Assembly (NCBI GenBank): GCA_003550305.1
Contig: QKYT01000950.1
Span: forward strand, 2,936 to 37,728
Source: Glomus cerebriforme
Taxonomy: Eukaryota > Glomeromycota > Glomeromycetes > Glomerales > Glomeraceae
Direction of reading: 5' to 3'
Length of the DNA: 34,793 nucleotides
Made by a program: the position numbers and the translations under genes. The notes beneath the pieces were generated by a model that saw only the letters and a program-made list of their open reading frames with translations, was not told the DNA's origin and made no database searches. Below, piece after piece: positions 1-10,257 of the stretch. Within the stretch, counting starts at the first letter, position 1. Every line of letters starts with the position of its first letter.

Positions 1-148
1 TTTTTTTTAAATTCCTTTAAACTTCCTCTTCTCTTCCCTATACTGCATATGAGGTCTTCCTCTATCAGGCAAGGAAACCAGTAATTCCAGTCAGTTAGTT
101 GAGTATCTTCTATCTGGCAGGTTTGGTATTTTTTTTTAAATTCCTTTA
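1..148. repeat. Direct repeat bracketing about 110 bp
   Basis: The 19-mer TTTTTTTTAAATTCCTTTA occurs at 1-19 and again at 130-148. The stretch between has more GC than its surroundings and carries no open frame. It may be one period of a longer repeat cut by the window edge, or two copies of an element end. I cannot tell which. Confidence 0.4.
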
Positions 149-149
149 G

Positions 150-660
150 GTAAAGAAATAATACAACAAAGAAATAATAGAAGATGAGCTCGAAATAACA
201 GAGAAGATTCAGTAAGAAAAAGGTATAACGAAAGAAAATGAAAGAAAAATATAGATGACAAGTTAAAAGGAATATTAACCAAAATAAAATATTTGCTATC
301 TGGTGAATGATTAAAAGGACAACAAAAAATATAACAAATTGGACTCTAAAAGAATAATAAAAATATGGGTCGCCAATAATAATAGATAAAGAAGAAATCC
401 AAAATAAAGTCAAAGTCAAACTGAAGAAGGAACAAGATTGAAAGAATAATTTAAAGAAAAAATACACATAAACAAAAAAGGTATATTGGCTTAAAAAAGA
501 TGCCAGTCACTTAATTGCGAGAAAAAGTTGGGAATAAAAGATGTAATAAGACAGCAGAAAATAGAAAAGAATTATAAGAATAAAATAAACAATAATAATA
601 GAAATAAAATAGAAAGGATAGTAAAGCAAGGAATACAAGAAAAAATACAACAAATGGTAC
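150..660. other. Purine-rich strand-asymmetric stretch
   Basis: The plus strand is strongly enriched in A and G (AAGAAA, GAAAG, AATAG runs) for about 500 bases, unlike the T-rich DNA on both sides. All frames contain stops. Short stretches look lysine/glutamate-rich and could be the remains of a coding region, possibly a transposon, but I recognise no domain. From 660 to about 1000 I see only AT-rich filler. Confidence 0.3.
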
Positions 661-1257
661 AAATATAGTAATATTAAATTTTTTTTATTTTAAATGTATT
701 AAAGAATTTTTTTTTTAATAAATAAACCAATTTTTTAAATTTGTGAATCATACTATCTTTAGTATTTGGTTCTTGAGTTATTCAAGTTATTTCCTAACAC
801 TATAATATTATTTTAATTTATTTGAATTATGTTAATTTTTAACTGGCTCACAAATAAAACTGCCTGTTTGAAAAAAAAATAAAGTTTCTTTTTTTTTGAC
901 AAATATTTTCTTCTTACATATTTAGATAAATTTAAACTATAAAATATTTGTTTAGCATTAGGATGAATTTCGGGCAGAATTAAAAATGTAATTGAAACTC
1001 TACATATGGGCCGATATGACATTTTAATGTTTTGCTTTTATTCTTTCGGTTCTTTTAGTCCTGGCTTTGAAATATGTTACATAATACTACAAATTTTTTT
1101 TTATTTCTCTGTATTTTGTTTATATCCTAACATCATCCTATTTAAATCCCTTGGTTCTTTCAGTTGGACGATCACCATTAATATGGTACGTTTCTTTTTT
1201 TGCTTTTAATCTGCAAATTTTTCATTTTTATATATTTACATGTTTTTTCTCTCTTTT

Positions 1258-1480
1258 GGTTTTTTCGCTTATAATCTCTAATTTTCTCCGTCTTTGATTC
1301 TTGATTTTACTTCGCTTTTGATCATTGATTTTTACTTCGCCTTTGATCTTCCACCTTTAATCCTCCATCTTTGATCTTCCGTCTTTGATCCCTGATTATT
1401 CCGCCTTTAATCCTTAATTAATTCCTTAATTAATTCCTTAATTCACTTCGCTTTAACCTTAATTTCTCTTCCTTTGATTT
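1258..1480. repeat. Degenerate pyrimidine-rich tandem repeat (CTTTGATC type)
   Basis: Variants of a unit like CGCCTTTGATCTTC recur about ten times: CTTTGATTCTTG, CTTTTGATCATTG, CTTTGATCTTCC, CTTTGATCCCTG and CTTTAATCC. A short run of TTAATTAATTCC follows. Spacing varies by about 12 to 20 bases, so this is an old, eroded minisatellite. It lies on a T-rich strand with no supported gene. Confidence 0.5.
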
Positions 1481-1499
1481 TTCAATTTATTTTCGACCA

Positions 1500-1878
1500 T
1501 GATCTTTATTTAATTATTTTCAAATTTCTTGTGTTTTTATTAACTGTCATTTTTTTTAATCAAAGTAACACGCTTAATGATCATATACCTAGTTGTGTGA
1601 ACAAATTTAAAATCATTTAACAAAATGTAAGGGTAATTATGGCTTTAATAAAATATAAATTTATTGAGTCAATTAACTACGATAAATTAATAGATTATAT
1701 TCATTTATAGCTATGTTTGTTGGTTTGTGCGGAAGTATCCATTTTTTATGACTTTAAAATTGTTTAATTAAGATGAAATTCATTTTTATTTATTTATTAT
1801 AAAAAAAAAAGATACAAAAATTAAATGAATCAAAAATAAAATTTCAATATACAAGCTTTCTCTTGCTTTTCACATGGT
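1500..1878. other. AT-rich intergenic DNA, nothing recognised
   Basis: There are no credible frames, repeats or RNA-like structures. It may hold the 3' untranslated region of the minus-strand gene that ends at 1879. Confidence 0.4.
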
Positions 1879-2341
1879 TTAATCAGTTTTCACACCACTT
1901 CCCTAAATATGAATTTAGATAATGAATAAAAATATTTATAAGAAATAAATAATGAAAAATTTTACCTTATACCTTTGTTCCTTTTCATACTTGAAGTAAT
2001 CATCCAAACTTTTGAATGACGGCTGTGATGATTTTGATGGTTGTGGTGATTGTTGTGATGGCGATGGTTGTGATGTATTTATATACGTTCTCAAATTATT
2101 CAAATATAATTCTTTTTCCATATCTTTTATTTGTGCAGTATAGAAGTCAATCCATTTTAATAGATTTTGTTTTTCCCATCCATTAAATATTTCTTCTCCT
2201 GCTTCATTATTAAATTTATTGAGTCTTTGTACTTCAACTTGTAAGTCGCTTATCTCCTCCTCTTTGGCTTTTATTTGTTTTACATGAGAGGTGTTCTTTA
2301 ACTTTTGTCATTGTCGTAGGCGAATAATTCCATTTCTTCAT
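1879..2341 (-). pseudogene. Coiled-coil hypothetical protein gene, frameshifted
   Basis: I do not recognise this family. An ATG at 2341-2339 opens a frame beginning MKKWNYSPTTMTKVKEH. Near 2285-2290 the good frame shifts by one base into a charged helical segment (KQIKAKEEEISDLQVEVQRL), a tryptophan-bearing stretch (GWEKQNLLKWIDFYTAQIKD) and a low-complexity S/Q/P tract, then the ending SFKSLDDYFKYEKEQR. A possible splice donor (GTAAAA after TATAAG, near 1965) and an acceptor (TTTAG, exon from 1902) would add a short final exon GSGVKTD with stop at 1879-1881. The predicted product is a small soluble coiled-coil protein. The one-base shift means a pseudogene, a sequencing error or an unrecognised intron. 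Coding-like bias on both sides of the shift argues for a recently working gene. Confidence 0.45.
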
Positions 2342-2875
2342 GATGCTTTCGAGAGTTTACCCATATCAATACAAAGTATAAAGAAAGAAAATGCCCATCA
2401 TTAATTAAAAAAATGTTTTTCTTTTATTAAAAAAAAATGTGAAAGATTTCCATAATTGTATTAAATCCCACAATTTCATATTCCAATATAAATAGACGTA
2501 GAATTCCTTTTATTTACCCTCTAGTGTTAACACTCCCTCTTATGAAGGAGAATATGTCTATAGGTAGACTTTTTCCCATGTCTTCGGATAGGGTAATAAA
2601 TTCACTATGTAGTCCAAGTTGTAAATTTTTTTTTTTTAATATTGTGGCGTAAAACTAACAAATTTTACAAGATTTTGTGATCATTTGATCAGAAAATCTG
2701 ACTCATTTATCACGATTGATGGAAGCCTATCTGTTGTCAATATTTGTCGCGTTCACTAAAGTATTATTTTGAATTTGTGAAGAAAGCTGTATTACCTTAG
2801 TAATTTATTTATTTTTTGTTTAAAAAAAAAAAAAAATAAATATTAACAATATTATTAAATATTCAGACTAATGCT
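2342..2875. other. Divergent intergenic region with palindrome
   Basis: This lies between a minus-strand gene and a plus-strand zinc-finger remnant, so it could be a divergent promoter. It contains a perfect 12-bp palindrome, AGTGTTAACACT, at 2523-2534 and, on the minus strand, a TATA-like CTATTTATATTGG near 2490. A long A run stands just before the zinc-finger start. Function is inferred only. Confidence 0.3.
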
Positions 2876-3490
2876 ATGTCAAAAATATTTCAATGTCAAA
2901 TTTGTGGCGAAACATTTCATTCAAAATCATCAATTTCTAGACATGAACATCAGCTACATCCTAATAATAGAATTGTACCTCATGGATTTTTATTGGGTAT
3001 TGCCTCTCAAGAAGATGATAATACGAAATCAGAAGAAACATCGGAAACAGAAAGAATGAAAACTCATTTACTTCCAATAAATGAGCATGAATATTGGATT
3101 AAAAAACTTGAAGGGCAGGACTCAGTTATGTTAAACATGATCATTGAGGCGCTATAAAAAATATCTGAAACAAAAATCACAGTTAGCAAAAAGGATACAT
3201 AAAAATGTGGTTGTAAAAAGTTACATATACACAAAACTTCCTATTGATTTATCCCTAGTAGTCTTATACAATTATTATAAACATCACAACCGTCGTGCCT
3301 TTCTGATATATGATATAAGAAATTTTGCTCAGCAGCAGCATGCACTTGAAGAGTTTGATTTCTCAATATACAGAAGCTAAAATTTGAGGATCAAGTAAGA
3401 AAAGAATGTGATAATAATACTACTGAAAGTCTTTCCCAAGTGCTACAAGATGGTTTTAAAATTATAAATACAATTGTGCATGTACAATGA
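2876..3490 (+). pseudogene. C2H2 zinc-finger protein gene, decayed over three frames
   Basis: The ATG at 2876 opens a 93-codon frame with one clear C2H2 finger at residues 7-28 (CQICGETF then RHEHQLH; spacing C-x2-C-x12-H-x5-H). An acidic stretch and a helical ending (WIKKLEGQDSVMLNMIIEAL) precede a stop at 3157. A second frame at 3144-3380 continues with coding-like sequence (LPIDLSLVVLYNYYKHHNRR, then FLIYDIRNFAQQQHALEEFD). A third, ending near 3490, reads LKFEDQVRKECDNNTTESLS. These look like three pieces of one protein separated by frameshifts. The finger would bind nucleic acid; the remainder matches no domain I know. Undetected introns are possible but I see no good splice sites at the junctions. 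Confidence 0.5.
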
Positions 3491-4017
3491 AATCACCTGC
3501 CTATTTCGATAAAAATGAATAAAGTCTTTGGAAAATGGTAGGAAAAGCTAATTAGCATGGTTAAAAAAAACAAAGTAAATTTTAATAAAATTCGTTTAAT
3601 TTATTACTTTGCTTTTTAAAATAAATCAAAAAATGTGCCCTATATTGCATTATAATTTTTTCAAATATATATTTTTCAGCAAATCAAGTTTCAATACATC
3701 ATTCCGGATATTTTATAATTTTTAATTTGATAAATTTTTATAATAATTTCTAAATTTGCTAATGTTACACAACAAATGAATTAAATATAATAATCGGAAA
3801 AATCACCATTCCTATACTCTTCAAAAAAAAAACATTTCTCCTTTTAAAAAATAATATTCAAAAAAAAATGAGAAATAAAATAAAAAACAATACTTTAATT
3901 TATAGTATTGAGCAATGAGGAATGAAAAACTTAAAATATTGGTAATATACTAATCTTTAACTATATTGTTAATTTTTATATATTTTTTATTTATTTATTT
4001 TATTCTTTGATTAAAAA
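3491..4017. other. AT-rich intergenic DNA, nothing recognised
   Basis: Homopolymer-rich sequence without a supportable gene, repeat or RNA. Confidence 0.4.
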
Positions 4018-4221
4018 GACTGTCAGCCGTAGTGTTACGAATCCGTGATCCGTCAATCCGATCTGGATATCCGAAATGATCTGCGGATTCAAGCGGATGT
4101 AGGATATTTATTTCATCCAAATGTATTGGATTTCAGATGTTCAATCCGGTTTTTTTTTCAGGATTTTTTTTTTAAAAAAAATTTCAAAAAAAAATAACGG
4201 ATCATCCGTATGGACTGTCAG
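4018..4221. mobile_element. Truncated MITE-like element of the TAGTGTTACG family
   Basis: The terminal string TAGTGTTACG followed by ATCCG motifs starts at 4030 and matches both ends of the larger element at 18316-19070. CGGAT/ATCCG motifs repeat through the body, which ends with CGGATCATCCG. The 9-mer GACTGTCAG stands on both sides (4018-4026 and 4213-4221), which would fit a target-site duplication, although three bases separate the left copy from TAGTG. The right terminal inverted repeat is missing, so this is a decayed or internally deleted copy. Confidence 0.5.
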
Positions 4222-5321
4222 GTGTATCGCGTTTATCACGTGATGTGGCGCTGCCCAATAATAATGTAACCAATCAGAACTATGAGTGAAATTAGTGAAA
4301 CCCATTTTATGCACATTTTATTGATATTTCTGAAAACTCCTATGTAAAAGTGATTTATAATCTTTTTAAACTGTATGATCATTTACTTCAAGTAAATAAC
4401 TCTGGCTTTGAATGCATATGAAAAGGTAACGCTTATCTTTTGGCCCATTTTCGTTTTATTTTAACATCACGTTCTGCATTTTTTTTTCTCATAATTATTC
4501 GAAAAAAAGTTTTTGTGAAACCAGATGAGAAATAATGGATAAAAAATAATTACGGAAAAACGCTTTAGACGTTTGAATTATCACCCTGAAAATCTTTTGT
4601 TTGAGGGAATAAGTAGGGATCAGGGAAGCGTTTTTATTAATAATTCAAAAGCACATGAGAATATATACCAAAACTGAAAAATGTATGACAAGCAAAGTAA
4701 GCAACACAAATATTTTCTTTGCTGGGTTTAGTTCAAAATAAATGTACTTTGTTTAAATGACAATATTAAAAATTCGTTGTATCAAAATTTGTTAACGATC
4801 ATAAACAAAAACAATTATGATAAAATTGATTTATAAAAAAAAAACATTTTTCTTTTAATTATTCCCTAATAAAGTTTTTGTGTCCATTTTTTTTTTAATT
4901 CTAAATTTTTATTAGTTCTGTCATATTTACTATGTGCTACTTATCGGAAACATGCATGGTTATTGTGGCTGATGTAAAACATCCAATGAAGTTCATCGCT
5001 AAAAATATCATTTATTACATGTGTTATTTCAAAAGGAAATAAGTAGAAATTGTGATGTTGCAGGTTAAAGGAAGGAAGGAAAATACATGAATTGAACTGA
5101 GCCATATTTAAAATGGAGCTCATATTACCTCGTGAACAAGTCCTTCTGTGCCAAGTGTGCCAAGCCGAAAAAAAAATCCTAAAAATTAGTTATATCATAT
5201 TTGTCAAGAGCAATAAAAAATAACATCTTGTTGTAGTATCTTTTTTCAAAAATATTATAAATTGCCAAGTTTTCTACACTTTTAAAAGATTCAATTTTAA
5301 TTTGTTTTAAAAATTTTCGTT
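4222..5321. other. Long intergenic region upstream of HMG gene A
   Basis: No gene is supported. The stretch contains a palindromic ATCACGTGAT (E-box CACGTG core) near 4237 and a CCAAT motif near 4271, both common fungal promoter elements. They lie over 1 kb from the HMG start, so a regulatory link is speculative. A minus-strand frame near 4941-5123 has no recognisable content. Confidence 0.3.
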
Positions 5322-5963
5322 ATGTCCAAAACTTCTTTAAAACAAAAAAGTCGCAAATTCATTAATTCTAATATCGATACTATTAGTGAAAGTAGCTCAA
5401 ATAATGCTCTCGCTAATAATATTAAGCCATCTTTTCCTTCTACTTTAACGATAAATGATCTAATCAAAAACACTAATAAAAATAACAAACAAAATTCAAT
5501 TCCAAACCCTTTTATCGTATATAGAATGGCGTTAATTAAAGAATATCGCATTAAAAATCGTAAATTGCCTCCTATGAGCGAAGTTTCTAAAATAGCTAAA
5601 GATTTTTGGAAATTTGAGCCTATGCATGTAAAGGATTTTTATAAATCGCTAGTCAAAGATGCGAAATCAATTTTTAAACAAAATAACATTCAAATCATAT
5701 ATGATAAAAATATGAACTACACAAATTATGTGGAAAATAGTCAAGAAGGCTATGACGCAGAAAGGCAACTTGAGGTTGCAAATGAAAATCTGAATTCTAT
5801 CGTTAGCGTTGAAGATCCTTCTCGTATTAATGATGTTAGCCATCCTTCCATGATTAATTCTTCAAATCACGACCATTCAGATGGAATGAATTCAACTCTT
5901 AGTGCTCGAGAAGAGTACATTAAAGTATTGGAAGAAACAATTGATCATTTAATTAGAAATTAA
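5322..5963 (+). CDS. MATA-type HMG-box protein (copy A)
   Basis: This is a 213-residue single-exon protein with one mating-type-class HMG box at about residues 60-129, beginning IPNPFIVYRMALIKEYRIKN. Box hallmarks seen are the PN-F-YR start, a helix with KLPPMSEVSKIAKDFW and the third helix HVKDFYKSLVKDAKSIFKQN. Two other conserved parts are an N-terminal KPSFPSTLTINDLIKN (35-50) and a C-terminal EEYIKVLEETIDHLIRN helix. HMG boxes of this class bind and bend DNA in the nucleus, and this family is greatly expanded in Rhizophagus. The usual PNAF is PNPF here, a possible helix-1 change. The start is the first ATG and matches its paralogues (M-[SP]-K-T-S-L). The closest paralogue is copy D, through the C-terminus. 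The specific role is unknown. Confidence 0.87.
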   Translation: MSKTSLKQKSRKFINSNIDTISESSSNNALANNIKPSFPSTLTINDLIKNTNKNNKQNSIPNPFIVYRMALIKEYRIKNRKLPPMSEVSKIAKDFWKFEPMHVKDFYKSLVKDAKSIFKQNNIQIIYDKNMNYTNYVENSQEGYDAERQLEVANENLNSIVSVEDPSRINDVSHPSMINSSNHDHSDGMNSTLSAREEYIKVLEETIDHLIRN

Positions 5964-6120
5964 AATATATATATATATATGATATTTCCTTGCAGGTAAA
6001 ATTGGCACCGACGTTTACATATAAATTTTAAGAAAATTAAGAAAATTAAGAAAATTATATTAAATTATATTAAATTAGATTAAATTATTTCAAATTTTTG
6101 ATTATTTTAACTTTTCAACG

Positions 6121-6147
6121 TAAGCTATTAAATACGGTAAATTTTAT
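6121..6147 (+). repeat. Conserved 3' flank motif of HMG units (copy A)
   Basis: TAAGCTATTAAATACGG followed by TAAATTTTAT lies about 160 bp after the stop of copy A. Near-identical motifs occur at 28192, 29230 and 31544, each on the plus strand downstream of HMG-derived sequence, and a looser form follows copy B on the minus strand. It could be a 3' UTR element or simply a hitchhiking remnant of duplication. Confidence 0.55.
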
Positions 6148-7119
6148 ATTATTTCGAATCTTCAAATCTTATGAAAAATGATCAGATTAATGTATGCTTG
6201 TGTTTTTTAAAAATATAGTTATCAATTTTAATAAAAATATATTTTGGGTTTATTAAACAAAATTGATTGTAAACATTATGCACTGATACGCGATATTGTA
6301 TGCCTTGAGATACAAATAATTAACCTATAACTAGGGAACGGAAACCGTTACACAGTCTGAAGTGCATAATGTGCACAATTTTGATTGGATCAATGTCTGA
6401 ATTCCAGACATCTTGTTATATTTCACTTTAAAAATGCGATCTTCATCATTACTTTGCATAGACATATATAGTCCTTCGTTACACTTCGGACTAATTATTG
6501 ATGTGATGACTTTACACAACATATAAAGCTATTATACATTACACAAAAAAATATTTTTTACTAATTAACTTTATTTTATCTATAACAATTTGAACGTTAT
6601 TTTCAAATGGACTTTGTGCTAGACTGCTATTATAATTCAATATAACAAAAAAAGCGTTTTATAAACACATGATTTTATTTTAAATGGCGCAATTGTGGCA
6701 ACGTATTTCGTGAATAGTGAACTGTCATCCATATTCTAAGTTTACAATCTACTTGCAATATTATTTGATATTATCTTTTTTTAGATTTATTATCTAATTG
6801 TAAATTTTTCCTTACCAGTTACGTACAATAAACCAGTTCAATTTTGATCGTTCGAGCAACATTGATATTGATTTGATCATATAATAAAAATTTTTATTCC
6901 CACGATTCATATCAAATGACATATAAGCAAAATATTAAAAATTTATTATTGGTGCATTTTATTAAATCAAGCCAGGTTTTCAAGATAAAGAAAAAAATAA
7001 CGGATTGCTTGTACTATATTGCTTGAACTTATTTATTTAACCTGACGATTATAATAACCAAGAACTTCAGTTTATAGTTTAGTTTAATTTCTATATATGG
7101 TTTAGTCCTTTACAGCATT
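6148..7119. other. Intergenic DNA with a cluster of small inverted repeats
   Basis: Three compact inverted repeats lie within about 80 bp at 6337-6413: ACGG-aaa-CCGT, GTGCA-taatg-TGCAC and TGTCTG-aattc-CAGACA. A 63-codon minus-strand frame covers them (6331-6522) but has no recognisable domain. The rest is AT-rich with nothing recognised. Confidence 0.35.
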
Positions 7120-7192
7120 TTTATAAGCTTTTATGCTTGAAGCTTTTACGCTTAATGCTTTTATGTTTTTATGCTTGAAGCTTATATGCCCC
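7120..7192. repeat. AAGCTTTTATGCTTG minisatellite
   Basis: About four or five degenerate copies of a 12-18 bp unit: AAGCTTTTATGCTTG, AAGCTTTTACGCTTA, ATGCTTTTATG and ATGCTTGAAGCTTATATG. No coding content. Confidence 0.55.
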
Positions 7193-7374
7193 AAGTTTTT
7201 TAAATCTACTTAATTTATAAATTTTTTTTTGAGGATTATTTTTTATTTACATAATAATATTTTTTTTATTAATTATTAAAAAAAAACACACACACAATAA
7301 TTACACAAAACAATTACATAATAAAAACACAAAGAAATTATACGATAATTACATACAAACAATTATACTGAAAT

Positions 7375-7475
7375 TTTTTTTTTAAAAAATATTCACGCTG
7401 ATTTAATTTTTTTTTTTATTAATTAATAAATAACCTATTATTTTTTTTTTAAAAAAAAATATTCACACCAATTTC
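7375..7475. repeat. Two direct copies of a T/A tract plus ATATTCAC
   Basis: A T-run/A-run block followed by ATATTCACGCTGATTT (ending near 7403) is repeated as ATATTCACACCAATTTC about 65 bp on. A preceding stretch (7285-7370) is rich in ACAATTACA and CACACA units. This is simple-sequence DNA of unknown role. Confidence 0.4.
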
Positions 7476-7914
7476 AAATTATTACTTTTCTTTTATTTAA
7501 AATAACTAGACTCTTGATTCCTAATTATGAGGTTGTTATTTTTATTAACAGAAATTTCTATATAGTCATTTTCTCTCTTTAGTTATATTATTTCTTGGTA
7601 TAAGAGATGTGATCATAAAAAAGATTGATTGTATATCATTTATAAATTTTTATTTTAAATTTATATACTAAATAAATATATTTATTGTTATTGTATAATA
7701 TGGAATAAATATTTTTATAAAATTGGAAGTGGTTTTAATGCTATTTGTTTTAAGCGAAATTTATGATGGGATATTTTTAGATGATAATTAGATGATAAAA
7801 ATAATTTTTATGTTTGGTAGGTTATGTATTAATTATATATTTGTTTATTCATATTTATATATCAAAAATATATGATTGTATAGTAAAATCTATTCTAGTG
7901 TATAATTTGCCTAA
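7476..7914. other. AT-rich DNA beyond the LINE 3' end
   Basis: No gene is seen. GATGATAATTAGATGATAA near 7780 is a short repeat that could be the tail of the minus-strand LINE, whose 3' end must lie at or before this stretch. The exact boundary is not visible. Confidence 0.3.
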
Positions 7915-9470
7915 AATAGTTAGAATGTCAGTTTAGTCTGACCTTTTCTAGTCTCAGCTTTATTAGAAAAGTCTCTATTTTATTTTTATTTTTAATACTA
8001 GCAAGAACTATCTACACGTACATCTGTTACTATGATACATAAAAGTGTCACTTGATAAAAGATTATAACGTTAGATAACCCCACTAAGAGGGTCGCTTTG
8101 CCTAAACTAGAAAAAGAAACTAGATTAGGCTTAGCCATCTAGTATATAAAAAAGGGGTCGGAGATAATAATATTTTTGAAGAAAAAAGAGAAATTAAACC
8201 TATATCTAACGAGCTACTATCTATGTCTATATAAAATTTTTGTCTATGATAAGTCCAAGGACCTGAATGTAAAAAATTGCACGAAGCCCATAAGAGCCAT
8301 AATTGTGTATTACAAAACGCAGGGTTGTTGGTAACGGAAGAGACCACCGTAGGCGAGGGGATTGTTGGTGGGGGCAGTCCCGATGCAAGTTATGTTGTTT
8401 CTTTTTGTGTAGTTTGAAAAAATGATGTTTCTTTAATTTTTTTGTAATGTTATTGGATAATTCCCATTTGTTCTGAAACTGTTATCCTTTTGTTTTTGGG
8501 GTTTAGCAAGATCTCGGATGTTCCAATCGCATATGCGATCCATATCGATGAGAACTTTTTTAACACAACTTTTGGCCATACTCTTTTAAGTATGTTTTGG
8601 AGGTCGCAAAATTTTAACCACGTGATTTTCTTGATATCATTTGATAACGAATAGAAAAAATGTAAAAAATGAGATTGAGCTGTTGTTTTAGATTTAAAAC
8701 AATTAGTAAATAAATTTGAGAATGATACAGGAATCATTTGGTGGCAAATTAGAATAAATTCTTTGACATCTACAATCTCAGAGTTGAAGGGTTTGAAGAA
8801 GAAATCAATTGTATCTATTAAATGAATAATATTGTTTGTGTGTAATTCTTTGTCATTCATTATTGATAAATGTGTATTTAATTTGTTTCTGGTGTCGTAA
8901 CATAAAACGTTCACATTATCTTTTAACGAGGTACAAGTGAATAAATGATCATTTGAAATATTCGATGAAGCGCACAGGAGGCAGGTCAATACTGATGCCA
9001 GGTAAAGGCTTGGATAATTGCGGAAAAGTATATCGCCTGTGGGCAAACTGTGGTTAAGCGCTTTAATTTTGTAAGATGTGTGAAAAGACAATTCTTGTGA
9101 AGTAATTTCTGTGGTAGGGTTGAATTTCATCCAATGTTCAGTGTAGCTCCAGTCAATTGGATAAGAATGAGAAAATTGAAGTGTGTTGAACATTCGTTTG
9201 TTATTTAGCATATCATTGAAGGTTTTTCCATTAAATAAATGTCTGCTCCATTTACGGATGTCTTTATCTAGATGACCTATATTGTTAAATTAATATAAGC
9301 TTTTAATTTGGTTAGGCAGGTCAGATTGACCATGATGCAATATTGAAGTAAACATTCTTGATTTGCGAGGGTATCAGCGATATCATTATAAATATTCGCA
9401 GAATGGCCTTTGACCTTATGTATTGATATGTTAAAGGTAGTTATGGAAAAGTCTCTATACCACCCTGGGT
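7915..9470 (-). mobile_element. 3' end of a non-LTR (LINE) retrotransposon, truncated
   Basis: Reading the minus strand, the sequence shows an RNase H tail (motif HKVKGHSANIYNDIADTLA, about 9365-9430), then a C-terminal domain with a CCHC zinc knuckle, then a GC-richer 3' UTR (about 7915-8449) unlike its surroundings. No reverse transcriptase core is present: the coding part ends abruptly near 9440-9480 beside a palindromic CCACCCTGGGTGG. LINEs are usually truncated at the 5' end by incomplete reverse transcription, which fits this layout. The RNase H and knuckle parts are in different frames, so the copy is dead. Confidence 0.7.
8450..9289 (-). pseudogene. LINE ORF2 C-terminal fragment with CCHC knuckle
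   Basis: The open frame runs from about 9289 (HLDKDIRKWSRHLFNGKTFN) to the stop at 8450; the first ATG inside it is at 9211. Key features are the ALNHSLPTGDILFRNYPSLY segment followed by CLLCASSNISNDHLFTC, a C-x2-C-x8-H-x3-C knuckle typical of the end of LINE polyproteins. The true protein would be continuous with RNase H, reverse transcriptase and endonuclease upstream. Here the RNase H part (9277-9470) is one frame away and stops at a TAG at 9277-9279, so the 253-codon frame is not an independent gene. Confidence 0.7.
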
Positions 9471-9758
9471 GGTAACAAAAATTTTGCCACCCTATTGTAT
9501 GTGATCTAAATAATTTATAAACATAATTGTTGATTTTTCCAAATAAAACAATTAAACACGAAAAATTTTTAAAAAGGTTTCTTTTTAACCATTTGTATTA
9601 CTAATACGACATGTATATATACAGTAAATCATTTAAAATGGATTACCCTAGAAATGAACTTAATCCTAAAAAATATACTTCAAGCGGATTTAAATTTAAA
9701 TTTTGCTGTTGAAGTGAAGTAAGGGTTAAACTGTATAATTTAGGATCATATTACTGTT
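9471..9758. other. Intergenic DNA, nothing recognised
   Basis: AT-rich sequence between the LINE break and the 21-bp repeat. No feature beyond the palindrome at the LINE edge. Confidence 0.3.
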
Positions 9759-9860
9759 GGGAAAGAATGTGTTGTTGTTGAGAAAGAGTATGTTGTAGCT
9801 AAGAAGAGAGTATTGTTAAGAAAGAACTTGTTACTGAGGAAGAGAAAGAACCTGCTGTTG
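9759..9860 (+). repeat. Decayed 21-bp tandem repeat encoding heptapeptides
   Basis: On the plus strand successive 21-bp units read GKECVVV (9759), EKEYVVA (9780), KKRVLLR (9801) and then a degenerate KN-LLLRKRK. A different frame just after reads KELVTEEEKEPAVAAVLQEL. The period and purine/GTT pattern are clear. A minus-strand 89-codon frame (9799-10068), rich in serine and threonine, covers the same DNA and is probably a shadow. This may be the end of a decayed repeat-protein gene. Confidence 0.4.
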
Positions 9861-10257
9861 CCGCTGTTCTGCAAGAACTGATCTGGGCAAAATTAAGTGT
9901 GGAGCTGTAATTCTTCTTTGAAGATCCATGAGCGTTAGTAGAGTTAGTATTAGTACATTTAATAGAAATTTTTCCTTCACTTTGTACTTGATTCATACTC
10001 TTCTTTTTTTTTGATTCTTTTATTTTTCTGTAGTTTGGAAAAATCAGGTTTCTGATCAAGTTACACAATCCTATTAGTTATATGAATATTTTCTTTTTTT
10101 TCATGTTTTTCACATTCTTTCCATTCTTTTTTGAAGTCTTTTCTCCATGAAGGCTTTTAGCCAATAATTATCAACTCAAACGATCAAAATCTAAATGATC
10201 AAAATTGAACAGGCCTAATTATCACTACCTATTTTTAATTTTTTAAATTAGAATATT

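Noticed and set aside
2523..2534. AGTGTTAACACT palindrome as the end of an LTR
   Set aside because: No partner LTR, primer-binding site or target duplication could be found; kept only as a palindrome.
8120..8347. 75-codon minus-strand frame
   Set aside because: It lies in the LINE 3' untranslated region beyond the stop at 8450 and has no domain.
9799..10068. 89-codon minus-strand Ser/Thr-rich frame
   Set aside because: It overlaps the 21-bp repeat, whose periodic reading is on the other strand, and its content is low complexity.
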